In this document: positions 23,116 through 34,148 of the stretch, piece after piece
Layout of the letters: each line of letters opens with the position of its first letter
How positions within the stretch are numbered: the stretch's first letter is position 1
DNA from: Panorpa germanica
Taxonomy: Eukaryota > Arthropoda > Insecta > Mecoptera > Panorpidae
Length of the DNA: 64,000 bases
Assembly: GCA_963678705.1 (NCBI GenBank)
Contig: OY783203.1
Span: 18,892,535-18,956,534, forward strand
Direction of reading: 5' to 3'
The notes under the pieces: model-generated
The model's database searches: none
What the model was told of the DNA's origin: nothing
Seen by the model: the letters and a program-made list of their open reading frames with translations, nothing else
Made by a program: the position numbers and the translations under genes

Positions 23116-23506
23116 ATCCGATAGGATTATTTTGATATTATATTTGTCATAGATTATGCAATAATAATATTCTACATGAAGGACGTAAGATTGATGAAAC
23201 GAAAACAACATCAATACTTCACGGTTTTGTCTTTACTTATGTTTTGCATTATGAGCCCATGTAATAATATACCAACAGCAACTTATATACCAACGTGTTT
23301 GTTCTCTTGTACTAGGATAATTGGTAACCAACTTTTGTATACAATCTTGTTTGTTTGTCTGGCGTAGTGTAAAAACGTGACACTTTTTTCTTGTAAATAT
23401 ACTTTTCTCTTCTTCGTCACAAGGTGTGAAATACATTGGTGCCCTCAGAAAATTGTAATTGTAAGTCTATGTTTATACTTAGCGAACACCCATTAAGCAC
23501 ATATAA

Positions 23507-23975
23507 TGGGCTTGTGTCCTTATTTTTTAGTGGTAGATTTTTCAATTGTTGATTAAAATTGATGTTAATAAATGTGTATTGACGTGTCTATTTTATTAAA
23601 TATCTAAATATTAACGGAGATATAGCAAATAAAAGTTCGAATTGTAGTTTTAGCGCTTACAATGATCGGCCATATTTGTATGACGTGAAATGCATTTTAA
23701 CGTCAGTTATTTGTTGAGTCAGTGGTCAGTGCTGTGGTAATGTTTTGTAGCTGTTGGTAGTCAAATAATCAAGTCAAGTTAAAGAATAATAAGTTATTAT
23801 TTTATTTAATCCTGCTAAGGCAGACATAAGATTTGAATTTTATTGTTCCTTGAAATAGCTGTAAATAATATTTGATATCTTGATATATAAATACATATGA
23901 GAACATTTGAGGTTCTAGTAACCCACTTTATATAGTACAGTTTTGTAGAAATTAAGACATAGGACACAAGCCTAT
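23507..23975. mobile_element. Inverted-repeat element (GGCTTGTGTCC ends)
   Basis: The left 'atGGGCTTGTGTCCTTAT' and the reverse complement of the right 'atAGGCTTGTGTCCTAT' form imperfect inverted ends. The internal block 'gacgtgtctattttattaaatatc...ggagatatagc' recurs in inverted orientation near 27950-28040 and 41020-41090. The class is not determined. Confidence 0.45.
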
Positions 23976-24065
23976 TTGATTGGTTGCAATCTTGACTACT
24001 ACGGTTTTCAAGGCATCGGTTTTTGTCGAGTGCTTCTCTAATAATTAGAATTAGTGCACGTTATA

Positions 24066-24560
24066 CAGGGTGTTTGGTAGCAAAGTGCAAAGCCTTAAGT
24101 AGATGATAGTTGACACCATTTAGAACATTTTGAGCCATACATTGCTTAGTCTAACTATTTACTTTTTACTACTATTTTTATGAAAACCCAATTTCTGACA
24201 GTTAAATGCCAACAGTGGCCCAATTTAAGTTAGTATTTTAATTGTATTATTTTTGGGCGTTTGTGAGATGTGTACCTAAACTAATAAATAAAGTTCTAAG
24301 CATCTGTCTTATTTAAAAAAAATACTATATGCTTTTGTAATCGTAAAAACTTTTAAAATTAAAAAAAAGTTGCGCAGTTTATGGCATTTAGAAAAATAAA
24401 TGAAATAGCCTCGATCGTTCAAACCTTTTTAAACACTTGCTCGGTTATTGGCCTTTCTTTCAAGGTTTATTAAGCTGATATCTTACCAACTTTCAGAATT
24501 GGTCAAATGGTGCCAACTATCATCCCCTTAAGGCTTTGCACCTTGCTACCGAGCACCCTG
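24066..24560. mobile_element. TA-flanked MITE with about 65-bp inverted ends
   Basis: Starts TA|CAGGGTGTTTGGTAGCAAAG and ends with the inverse CAGGGTGCTCGGTAGCAAGG|TA. Pairing continues through GCAAAGCCTTAAG and 'gatgatagttg.caccattt'. TA duplication plus CAGGGTG ends fits a Tc1/mariner-type element. It has no protein, and its internal region is AT-rich. Confidence 0.8.
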
Positions 24561-24599
24561 TATATCTTTAATTACAATAATTAAAATGTGTGAATCAAT

Positions 24600-25020
24600 A
24601 AAATCATTTTACTCGTACGTAACCCTTAGGTGTCATCCATTACACGCCAAGGGGTGGTCCACATAGTGTGACAAGACCTAGGAAGAGTCATATGCTCCGT
24701 GACGTCACATTTAATCTAAACTTTAACATCAAAAAGAAATAAGTCTAAATTTATTTTCCTTTTCAAGTGAGTGACGTCACAATAGTGGGCTCGGTTTACA
24801 ATGTTGGGTGGGGGAGGATGGAATTTTAAAACCATGCGCCATATTTTGTAAAAGCTTTTTCAATTGCCCAGGTAGAAATGTAACGTTTAAATAGCATTCT
24901 AGCAAGTTCAATCTTGCACACAACGTTACAATTTTTATGTGAATATGAATTCTGGAATTAGCTTGCAGCAAGGTAGCATGCTAGGTAATTTTCTGCAGAG
25001 CTAGTTTTTTCTTAAAAGGG
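24600..25020. repeat. Probable worn MITE with 'gacgtcac' ends
   Basis: Contains 'gtggtccacatagtgtgaca', 'gtgacgtcacatttaatcta' and 'gagtgacgtcacaatagtg'. Similar pieces lie at 55705-55870 and 46990-47060. No clean ends could be set. Confidence 0.35.
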
Positions 25021-25136
25021 TTGTGCCACCCTATTGTATGTTATAATTATTAGTGGTGTCTATTTTTCTACGAGAACGACAAAATTATCTTAAAACAATC
25101 GTGTTCTCAGTTCACGATCGCCTTAAGGCCTGTCGC

Positions 25137-25488
25137 ACAATGCAAGCGACGGTAAATTCGGACATAAATCACGGGCTTGGTTGAGCGGCTAAAACTCTTA
25201 AAGCCAGCTGACTTATGTGTTCTTTGAATGTGTTGTGTCACATTACTTACATACACGTATCTATACGACAGAACGACAAGTCAAACCGTAGGGTTGTGTA
25301 CCGTAGGGTGTATTGGAGTTGTTTTGCACTAACATCATTTATCATGAGAGCAAACTTTTACTTTAATTTTTATCGATATACCACTGTTCTCTTCCAGTCT
25401 GAGCCGGCTGATTACATTTACATGGTACGGATAGGTAAGGCGTAGAAGCGCGTATACGTCCGACCAAAATTCGCTTGTAGTGCTCGAC
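25137..25488. mobile_element. PIF/Harbinger-like MITE, TAA-flanked, copy 1
   Basis: Starts TAA|GGCCTGTCGCACAATGCAAG. The right end is eroded ('attcgcttgtagtgctcgac|TAA'). It shares 'aattcggac', 'gagccggctgattacatttac', 'ggataggtaaggcgta' and 'cgcgtatacgtccg' with copies at 39379 and 58375. A 3-bp TAA duplication with GG-starting ends suggests the PIF/Harbinger class. No transposase is present. Confidence 0.7.
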
Positions 25489-26343
25489 TAATTTCATGCG
25501 GCAAATTAAAGTAAACCATATTCTTATCCAATTTTTTTTACTTATTTAATTATATTCGTTGAAATATTTTATTTCTCAGAACTATTACTAAAAAATGAAT
25601 AATATTTTAATTTTGTTTTTAATTAAAATAAACAATTTTTATGGTTTATAATGTATAATAAAAAAAAAATATTTTATCAAAAATTATGATCCAATATTTA
25701 TGCAACATAAACAAAAAAAAGTGTTTGTTTATATTATTACATTCTAGTCTTTAAAAATTGACGGTTATAACGGTTATGACGTCACACGTTCATAGTTTTT
25801 TTTCACATCTTATTAAACGTAATTAGACAGTCGGTGTTAGTCAGTGCTTGATCTTCATACGACGTGGTAATCAGTTGTCAATGCCCATACAATTTGCTAT
25901 ACTCGTGTGTGTTAGTTTGTTAACAAGTGTTGTAAGATATGTGTAAATTCATTGTAATTAATATAAGCAAGATTACATAGTTAATGCAGGTTAATATTAG
26001 ATATGGAAAATAAATTATAATCATTTCCTGTAGTGGGTGTTAAATATGTACGTCAAACGTTCTTCAAGAATTCATAAAGTATGAAATTTGTATTATCTAA
26101 ATTATAATATTTAATTTATAATATTTTTTTTAAATTTCTAAGTACACATTTCATTTACTGTTTACATACTGCAAAAACCAACTGTAAATTTGAATTCTTA
26201 GTGCCAAAATAAACACTGAAGTGAAAATAGTGTTGAATACAGGGTGTAGTGCATTGGTACATTTAAATAATTACACATATACAAAGTATGTACCTTAAAA
26301 TAATATAGTTTTATAATAATCGTGCTAAACACGCGTGTCTAAT
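25489..26343. other. Unassigned AT-rich stretch
   Basis: Nothing recognisable beyond A/T runs. Confidence 0.5.
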
Positions 26344-26881
26344 GCCGGTTTCACACCAGAGAGACAGTTTAATAAAACACGAATAAAAACTTGTTTTTAT
26401 GAACAAAAATACTAATGTTTACACCAAAGATACAGTTCTTAAAACATTTTTGTCTTTTGTTGCTATTTTAGTAAACAAGACACATTCCCATCTGAAGACG
26501 GGAAGATCAAAGGAAAACACGTTTCTTGTTGATTTTTAGTCTGCTTGGTTTGAACACGTAGTTTTGTTTTTTGTGAACATTTGCGCTTGTCAATTCTTGT
26601 TTATCATGTTTATAATTTTTATGTGACACACTGAAAAACACTAAAAACAAAACCAGTCTGTTCAGTGTGAACAGTCCGTTTTCGAAAAACTGTTTTAAAA
26701 TAATCTAAAATCTAAATCTTTTTTAAAAATCAGCCCAGTTTGGCCCGCGAATTAAACCCGAAAACAATTCCTTGAGGCGTTGTCTACTAACGCTCTAGGT
26801 TCAACTGTCCGAAACATGATATTGTTTTGTTTTTTGACAACAAGACTGTTTTCAAAATTGTCTCTCTGGTGTGAAACCGGC
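26344..26881. mobile_element. Inverted-repeat element, GCCGGTTTCACACC ends (538 bp)
   Basis: The left end GCCGGTTTCACACCAGAGAG and the right end (its inverse, CTCTCTGGTGTGAAACCGGC) pair perfectly for at least 22 bases, then diverge. No clear target duplication is seen beyond one or two A/T bases. There is no coding capacity. Confidence 0.75.
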
Positions 26882-26992
26882 AAACATCAAGAAACTTATC
26901 TATAATATACAACACAACATTTCAAGAATTAAGAATTCTTTAGATGATCTTTCTAGCGTTAAAAGATTATAAAGTATCATTTCCAGACAAAA

Positions 26993-27235
26993 CTTAAGCC
27001 AGTCGTATACCGGACGTATACGCGCTACTACGCTTTACCTATCTAAACCCTGTAAATGTAATAAACCTTCACACACTGCAAGCGACAAAATAGTCCGAAT
27101 GCGAGAGTTATGTAGCTCTCACATTGGAAGCGATTTTCAGAGAATTTTAACCAATCTTATACATGCTACAACGCTAAACCTATCCCTACCTTGTAAATGC
27201 CATCAGCCAGCTTAGGCTGCAAGGGAACAGTGGTG
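26993..27235. mobile_element. Diverged, inverted fragment of the TAA-flanked MITE family
   Basis: 'ccggacgtatacgcgctactacgctttacctat', 'ccctgtaaatgtaat' and 'cactgcaagcgac' are the inverse of blocks in the MITE at 58375-58851. The ends are lost. Confidence 0.5.
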
Positions 27236-27474
27236 TATGAATAAATATTAATGTAAAGGTTTGCACTCATGTTAAATTATGATAGTGCAAAAACATAAGT
27301 TTGACTTGGCGTACTGTCGTATCGGTACGTGGTATACAACAAATGCAAAGAACGCTTGCATAGTTTCTTTTGATAAACACACCATTGAATAGTTTTGTTC
27401 CTTTATTCAAGAGAGTACACCTTTCAATTATTTATAGATGCCACGGTGAGTATGCTAACAGACCATCCTCTTAA

Positions 27475-27600
27475 CCTAATTTCAGTGCATTGTCAATTGT
27501 TTGAGGCGCTATTTCACGAACAGCTCGATTAATGGTTTCTTTAAGTGCGTCAATTATTTGAGTAGCGATGAAGTAGCAACACTTCTTAACAGTTTCTTAT
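27475..27600 (-). pseudogene. Transposase C-terminal fragment, copy 1
   Basis: The minus-strand frame QIIDALKETINRAVREIAPQ, continuing TIDNALK, resembles the '(I)..LK..I...V..I....L..V' segment near the C-terminus of DDE_3-type (Tc1/mariner-like) transposases. It is only about 40 codons and broken. A second copy lies at 28100-28215 in the same orientation. The family call is an inference. Confidence 0.4.
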
Positions 27601-28099
27601 AAGAAATTCGGGTTCAACGGCGTTAAATGTAATTGCGAATCATGTCTTAATTTCCGCAAAACTGTACTATATATGGATAAAGTTTTATTATTTTTTAATA
27701 ACTCCTTATATATTTAGGAGATTTTAACAATTAAAAAAGTAATGTTTTCTTTTGAATTATTAAAGGGATCCAACGTTATAGAAAATGCCAATGCATGGAG
27801 CGTTACATGCCATCTCTTTCACACAACAGAGACGCACACGAGTGCGTGTGTGTGATACGTTGTTTACTACTAACAGCTGAGTTGCAAACAAGGAAATATA
27901 ATCTCGATTACTTATTACTATTTATTTCTTCTAAAATATGCGGAAAAACTGAAATTCAAATTTGGTATAGCTATGACTCCGTAAACATTTGGATATTTAA
28001 AATAATAAAAACGTCAATATACATAAGTGTATCAATCAATATTCAATCAACAATTTAAAAAGACGATCCCTAAAAATGAGTTCAAAAGCCTATTTCAAA

Positions 28100-28215
28100 T
28101 GCTATGACCATTCTGTTAACTCAATTTTGCAGTGATTGTTTGAGGCGCTATTTCTCGAATATCTTGATTGATGTTTTTTCAAGTGTAGCAACACTCTTTA
28201 ACATTTCCTCATAAA
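28100..28215 (-). pseudogene. Transposase C-terminal fragment, copy 2
   Basis: The minus-strand frame NINQDIREIAPQTITAKLS parallels copy 1 at 27475-27600. The surrounding DNA ('tgtttgaggcgctatttc') is also shared. It is decayed by frameshifts. Confidence 0.4.
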
Positions 28216-28373
28216 ATATTCGTGTGGCGTTAAATTTCGCGATGATATTGTTGGTTAGTGTTGCAATATATTTCGCGATTAATAAGGCAGAAGTAGGCCT
28301 GGATAAAAATTATAAACTAGTCAGAACTGCACGATTAAAAAAACATTCGCATACATTTATATTTTTTTAAATT

Positions 28374-29245
28374 TAATTTATTTAACGTCTGCCTATTTCT
28401 GAGATACTGAGTCTTATCACTGATGAACTCCTAATATATTGGCAATTGAAAATAAGGGAGGAGAGTAGAAAGAAGGAGGGGGTGGAGGTCCGAAAGAGAG
28501 AAAGGAGTATTATGAAAGGAATGGAATAGCGATCGAGGAGGCAAAAAGAAGAAGGGAGAAGGGGAGAAGGTACAACGAGATACAGCAACAGGAAAGAATG
28601 GAAAAAATCGAGAAGAGAAATTACAACACAAGATAAAAAAGGATTTGGGAGAGAGAGATACCACATTACTTAAGAGAAAAAGACACAAAAACCATGAGAA
28701 GGATTGCCAGATTTATATTGGGAAAGGAGGAGAAAATAAACAGATACTGGGCAAATAGCGTAGTGTGCGGAACGGAGTTTGAAACACTGGAGTTTCACTG
28801 GAGAACAGTGCAGTTATTAAAGGGAGGCAGTGAAGGGAAGAGGTGGATGCCGGAAATAGAGAAAAGAAACTAGGAAAGAGAAGTAACGCCAGACCTGAAG
28901 TAATTTTCATCTGAAGTGACAAAGAGACGAAGAGATATAGAAGACAAGAGGTGTAGATCTTTTTTCTTTTGGAATTGGAATGTAATTAAATCTTTTGGAA
29001 TGTAATTAAGCACAATGATATGTAATTTATGAATTTAAGGCGGAAGAATGTAGTGCCTAATGGCAAGAACATTACAATAAATAATAAAAAAAATATTGGC
29101 CGCCATAAACTTTACGATTATGAAAACATATTATCAATTTAATTTTGATCACCCCGAAACCCAGAAAATATACTTCTATTCCGAATTCAAAGACACAGAA
29201 GTCTGGCGTGAAGTATATATCCTCGCGATTACTGTGCCGTCTTAT
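28374..29245 (-). mobile_element. SINE interrupted by an R1-like LINE
   Basis: The 3' part of a minus-strand SINE ('atttaacgtctgcctatttc') is at 28374-28443 and the body/head ('gattatgaaaacatatt', 'gaattcaaagacacagaag', 'attactgtgccg') is at 29101-29245. Some body sequence between them is deleted. The B-box is degraded. Confidence 0.65.
28444..29092 (+). mobile_element. R1-like LINE 3' fragment (family A), in a SINE
   Basis: Plus-strand translation includes REIPHYLREKDTK-like sequence, RRIARFILGKEEKINRYW and VCGTEFETLEFHW, then LLKGGSEGKRWMPEIEKRN-stop. This is the C-terminal region of R1-type LINEs ('ARFRLGNE....YW...C..CG...ET..H'). The second zinc-binding cysteine and the usual histidine context are altered. 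A 3' untranslated region of about 200 bp ends 'caataaataataaaaaaa'. The octamer ATATTGGC flanks both sides (28436-28443 and 29093-29100) as a target-site duplication. It is 5' truncated. Confidence 0.75.
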
Positions 29246-29465
29246 TGTGTTCCAAAATGAAAATTCATTTCGTTAAAGGTATCATAGGTAGCGTAGTGGT
29301 TGGTACAGGTTTTACATCTAATATATAAATGATTATGTCTCTGTGCAACCATACAAATTGAAAACTAAATTACAGTATTCCACGTAATGTAGATATATTT
29401 TAAAATTAATCATTCGAATTTTCTGAGTAGATTTATAGAAACACATTTTTCATTTTTCATTTCAA

Positions 29466-29468
<3 letters not shown>

Positions 29469-29541
<73 letters not shown>
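29469..29541. repeat. (TA)n microsatellite
   Basis: A TA array of about 70 bases with no interruption. Confidence 0.95.
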
Positions 29542-29544
<3 letters not shown>

Positions 29545-30096
29545 TCCATAAGGAATAGAGTGAGGCAACGTCTCACTGTACATCGTACGCCTGTAGCCTG
29601 TACAGTATGTCTACGTCATTCACTTTCTTCTCGTCTGTCATCTCTACTGGGGATTCTATTAGCGGAACGCCAAATTGGTTTATTGGCACATAGTATACCA
29701 GTTCAATATGTGCGAGTGAGATAGCAATATTTATAGAAATCAGTCACAGGCTGCGATCACAACAAGGGGTAAATGAATATTTAATTTTTATTATTAAAAT
29801 TTCATAATATGAATATATTAATATTATGTCATTAGATCAGGGACTGAAAACGGTTAACGGTTTCGAAATACGACGATGTTTTGACATGAATGTAATTGAA
29901 ATCGGAAACGAACATTTCTTAATCATCGACTTATCGACTTAATCGACTAAGTGAAAACAATAAATAAAAACGGTAACTCGTTTCAGGAAACGCTTTTTCT
30001 GAAATAACGGTTTTATGGGTATTAGAGAAACAAAGACGACACAGTAGTCTGGAATATATATTTTTGATGCCAAACTGTTATGTCTTTGGCAAACCA
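29542..30096. other. Unassigned stretch
   Basis: A short more G/C-balanced part (29550-29700) carries no recognised motif. The rest is AT-rich. Confidence 0.4.
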
Positions 30097-30200
30097 ATCA
30101 ACGGCCATACCATATTGAACGCACCAGATTTGGTCAATCTCGTAAGTTAAGCACCACTATGCCCAATCGCGGTTTGGATGAGTGTCATAATCCGTTGACA
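30097..30200 (+). repeat. 5S-rRNA-derived segment (pseudogene or 5S-headed SINE)
   Basis: 'ACGGCCATACCA', 'TGAACGCACCAGAT', 'ATCTCGTAAGTTAAGCA', 'GCCCAATCGCGGTT' and 'TGGATGAG' align in order with a eukaryotic 5S rRNA, including its internal control region. Loops and the 3' stem are altered, so it is not a functional 5S gene. Non-5S sequence follows directly ('cactcgtgccagcggtgaac'), as in SINEs with 5S-derived promoters. Only one copy is visible, so pseudogene and SINE remain open. Confidence 0.65.
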
Positions 30201-30439
30201 TTGCATCACTCGTGCCAGCGGTGAACAGTGTTCGGCTCACCACTATACCAACACACTTCAATGATATCCATATTAGCTTGGGATGTGTCTCCCCTTACTA
30301 CATACCTAAGTTCCGTCTTCCTTGTACACACACAGATGCAATTTCTTCACAATGCTTCGCGAGTTTATGTCCAATATAGGCTGGCATCACAAAACTCTAG
30401 GAGTAGAGGGAAATCAACTCATGATTTACTGTAGTGTAT

Positions 30440-30606
30440 AACTCGTACTCCGTTGTGTTTTCGGATTCGATCCCCGAAACAGAGCTATACTTTTTTGGTA
30501 TGGTTGTTAACAAATATAATGTGCTCTCATAATTATAAAACAACATTGTACGAGGAGGCCATCGGTGATAGGACTCTGCATTGTAAATAAGACAACGTTA
30601 AATAAA
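30440..30606 (+). mobile_element. SINE, 5' shortened
   Basis: B-box region 'ttttcggattcgatccccga', body 'gtgctctcataattataaaa', tail 'aacgttaaataaatgaaa'. Confidence 0.75.
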
Positions 30607-30617
30607 TGAAAATAGAT

Positions 30618-30972
30618 AAATTACGTCACATGCAAAGGGAATGGGTGGGGAGAGAGGGGGTCCAGAATGTGTGACAAGATGTGGCAAGGGGACTGGGGAA
30701 ATGGTCAGAAGCGTTGTGTCACATGCAGTATAAAATATATGCAATATTCGTAAAAAAAAGAGGTAATTTTGTGAACAACTATAAATTTCCGTAAGAGACA
30801 ATATAAAAAAAAATTGTGTCAAATGTGTAAAAGTTCAAAACAAATTTAATAAAAAGCAAAAGAATTATTCTAAAAACTATAAATATTATAAAAAAAAATT
30901 ATTTCTAACATCTCAAAATATGAAGGTGGTGAATAACAGGAAATTTGTGTGACATAATTTATGGATGGTCCC
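30618..30972. mobile_element. MITE with 'ttacgtcaca / tgtgacataa' ends
   Basis: The left 'aaattacgtcacatgcaaagg' and right 'ttgtgtgacataatttatgg' are inverted. G-rich patches follow the left end. The right outer sequence 'tttatggatggtccctta' is the inverse of 'ggggtcgtccataaa' at 60331. This end type is a widespread MITE class in insects; the superfamily is not decided here. Confidence 0.6.
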
Positions 30973-31384
30973 TTATGGTACACAAAAACGGAAAATGATT
31001 GTTCTTTCTTTAATGACAGTTAAAACAGAAAATATATTTACCTAAAGTAAAATAATTCTCTAAATATAATAAAAATTTGTCTATAGTACACTAAACGAAA
31101 CCCTTAAAATTATTCTAACCAACATCATTTTCAATAACTTAATAGGAGTGTAAGCATACTCGTTTATACGCCAATGGTGGTCGTTACTACTTAAATACAC
31201 TTACCAATTCATTTAACATATACAGATCATCATGGTTTACTCAACGTGCTATTATTAAAACAGTTATATAAATTATGCAAATCAAATCACGGTAACTGGT
31301 TTTCTTTGATTTGAATACAATGTAACAAATTGATTACTTCTGTGTGTTTTATTCGTTATACACCATTTTTCTATTATACTTATA

Positions 31385-32169
31385 CAGGGTGTCCCAAAAT
31401 TGAACGATAAGCGGGCACCAGAGGGTGGTTTTGCTCATGACGGCACGAGAAAAGAAGAAAAAAAAAATTATCTCATTTTGTTTAGAAATTAGAAAAAAAA
31501 TAAAAATCTTTCGAAAATTAAAACACTTTAAGATGTTTTTAACTACCATGACCACAATTTTTTAAATATTTCTGATTTGTTTTTTGTATCGGCAACCTAA
31601 GTAGCACTGCTATCCACCACAACCATTAAAAATCTCAGAATGCTGGTAGTTTTTACACAAAAATCAATCGAAATTATTTCTTTCCCTAAAATTTTTAAAG
31701 ATTTTTACTTTCTATCCACTTTAACTCATCGTGGTGTAAAAAAAAAGTATGAACACTACTATGGCAAGTTTTTTAAAAAATTGGCGCAACTCTTCAGGAT
31801 TCCAAAATAGTATAATACTCCAGGAAAACTAGCAATAAAAATAAATTATGTATACTATTTCTTAACAAGAATAATATTTCATAAATTGTTGTTGTTGATA
31901 GCTATCACTTTTACAATACCCAAAAAGGGTTTTTTATTGTTGAATGAATTAAAAACAAATGGTACTAACAATTTTTCATTTATACCATTTGTACCATTTG
32001 TTTTAAATCATTCAACAATAAATAACAATAAAATATCAGTATATCAATAAATATTTTTTTTCTAATTTCTAAACAAAATGAGATAATTTTTTTTTTCTTT
32101 TTTTCTCATGTAGTCATGAGCAGGACCACCCTCTGGTGCCCGCTTATCGTTGAATATTGGGACACCCTG
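31385..32169. mobile_element. 785-bp palindromic MITE, CAGGGTGTCCCAA ends
   Basis: The left end CAGGGTGTCCCAAAATTGAA and its inverse at the right pair for about 120 bp with few mismatches. The pairing covers 'gcgggcaccagagggtgg', 'tgctcatgac' and 'ttatctcattttgtttagaa'. The left flank ends in TA and the right flank is ATA. A second, inner palindrome lies at 31937-32022 ('acaaatggta' and 'taccatttgt', 'tattgttgaatga' and 'tcattcaacaata'). No protein. Ends and TA flank suggest Tc1/mariner type. Confidence 0.85.
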
Positions 32170-32669
32170 ATAATACAATGTCTCTTGTTTTATTAGGAAT
32201 TGCATAATTTTAAACAAACTCATGTGTTGCTTCTGAAATTTAAATTTTTTTTTGGTAATTTACTTCCTATTTTTAATAATTACACTGTTTAACTTAAATC
32301 ATACTATCATACCTGAAATTTAAAGAAACGACATTTAAAGTTTATTATTTACCATAAATTGTCAATTCCTCTTTATCTAATTTTATTATAACCCCACAAT
32401 ATGCACTTAACTAACTAACTAACTAAAACGTAAGTTCTGTCGACTCCAAATATCAACTGTGTTGGCCGTTGTTTCTACATCGCCATCTATTGCGTTCATG
32501 AGTATATGTTTTTACTGAATGGTCACTGCTTTACCGACAGGCGAGGTTTGTATCAACTAAAGAAATATAATTTCTTTACATTCATATATGCTATGTATAG
32601 ATATTTCAAAATAATTTCTAACTCAAACTACAATGTTAAACTACATTAATTGTTTTAAATACTTTTTCG
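32170..32669. other. Unassigned stretch
   Basis: AT-rich, no recognisable feature except a four-unit 'ctaa' run near 32410. Confidence 0.5.
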
Positions 32670-32670
32670 T

Positions 32671-32844
32671 CGACACAGTGGGTGAGAGCATTGATGCTTG
32701 ATACTGACTGCTGTCTTCAGGTTCGATCCTTCGACCAGAGTTATATTTTCTTGGTTTTGTTGTTATCAAGCAATCATAAACTTAAACAAGAAAAACATGG
32801 TAGAAGGTTGTCAGTGCCGAACTCAGTATCGAAAATAAATAAAC
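32671..32844 (+). mobile_element. SINE with good pol III head
   Basis: Head 'cacagtgggtgagagcattg' (A-box-like, compare tRNA 'GTGGTTAGAGC'), 'gatgcttgatactgactgct', B-box 'aggttcgatccttcgacc', body 'ttatattttcttggttttgt'. The 3' part is shortened. Confidence 0.75.
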
Positions 32845-33307
32845 ATGTCTATCTCATCACTCCTTGGTTTTCTATAAGGGACGTCGCGTGAGAACTTAAT
32901 CGAGCACGAATTTATTATTTAATTTAATTACATATTTTTAATTTTATAAATTGCTATCTGGGGGTAGTGATTTATTTGTGAAGAAAATAACGGATGCAAG
33001 CTTAATACAATATATTTTAACTTTTACCATATGAACGTATAATTGCAACTCTTAATTTAGAACTAACTTAAAACTAACAAAATCTAACCTTAAAACTTAG
33101 TACAATTGAAGAGGATAACAAAAATTATTTTCTCTTAGGCGGAGAAGGTTCAATATAGCAATAAAATATTTGCATAATTGAATATTGTATAAACAGTGTT
33201 CAATATTCAATATTCAATGTTCAATTCAATAAAATTAGAGCACATTTAAAATGAAAAAACATTTAATTTAAAAACTATATCAAATACGTAACATATTAGA
33301 GCAACAT

Positions 33308-33896
33308 TTCAGTGCCGCCAGACATCACCTATTTTCTGATGAACAAAATGTGTAAGATTGAGCAGTGTTAGTATGTACAATGATCGTATGCCTACCTGCT
33401 AACTTAAGTAGGCGGCCATTTTCCAGGTGTCAATTAATCAAGGTTTACGTATCACTCACTCTCATGCGCACGGATAATGCCCTCTCGCTCCTACTCATAA
33501 CGGAATTAAAATTATGTCCAGGGGATGTTTGGTCCCTTGGATCGGTCAATCCTCTTGTAAAACGTTTTAAAATAGTTGTCTCGCTTATAAGTAAGTTTAA
33601 GTTATTTTAGTTTATAAGTAAGTTTATTTTTTTATCAGCCTTAAAGCGTCTGCAAGGTAATACAAGGTGTTACAAGACAACTGTTTTAAAAAATTTGAAT
33701 AGGAGCGAGAGGGCATTATCAGTGCGCATGAGAGTGAGTGAGACATAAACCTTGATTACATGATACCTGGAAAATGGCCGCCTGGTCAAGTTAGCAGGTA
33801 GACATACGATCATTGTATATACTAACACTACTTAATCTTACACATTTTGTTTATCAGAAAATAGGTGATGTCTGGCGGCCCTGGGACCTTGGACTA
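33308..33896. mobile_element. Foldback element, copy 1 (about 590 bp, arms about 250 bp)
   Basis: The left arm 'gccgccagacatcaccta', 'ttctgatgaacaaaatgtg', 'acaatgatcgtatgcctacc', 'catgcgcacggataatgcc' is repeated as its inverse in the right arm to 'ggtgatgtctggcggcc'. A short unpaired middle lies near 33590-33650. Related copies lie at 36697 and 41110. No protein; the 81-codon frame inside is incidental. Confidence 0.85.
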
Positions 33897-33939
33897 TTTG
33901 CTTTGCTTCTTCCAACGTAATACTGAACACCAGTTAAAG

Positions 33940-34122
33940 TTCACACCAGACTGCTGTGTCTTCGAGTTTAGAACAGAGCTATATTTTCTGTGTTTGGTAG
34001 CTATCAAAATATAATTGATTATAAGTATTGTAAAAATACATGTCTTGTAGGAGGTCGTGGATTATTGGACCCAGCCTCAAAAAGGCCGATGTTAAATAAA
34101 TTAAATTAAAAAAAAAAAAAAA
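33940..34122 (+). mobile_element. SINE with long A tail
   Basis: 'cagactgctgtgtcttcgag' (B-box lost), body 'gctatattttctgtgtttgg', tail 'gatgttaaataaattaaatt' plus a run of about 14 A. Confidence 0.75.
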
Positions 34123-34148
34123 CATAATTGTCTCAAGCTTAAATAATT

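Noticed and set aside
28382-28922. Three minus-strand frames of 69-94 codons
   Set aside because: Antisense of the plus-strand LINE at 28444-29092.
30097-30200. Functional 5S rRNA gene
   Set aside because: Loops and the 3' stem are altered and the sequence continues into unrelated DNA; not tandemly repeated here.
33365-33610. 81-codon plus-strand frame
   Set aside because: Lies within one arm of a foldback element whose other copies do not keep the frame.
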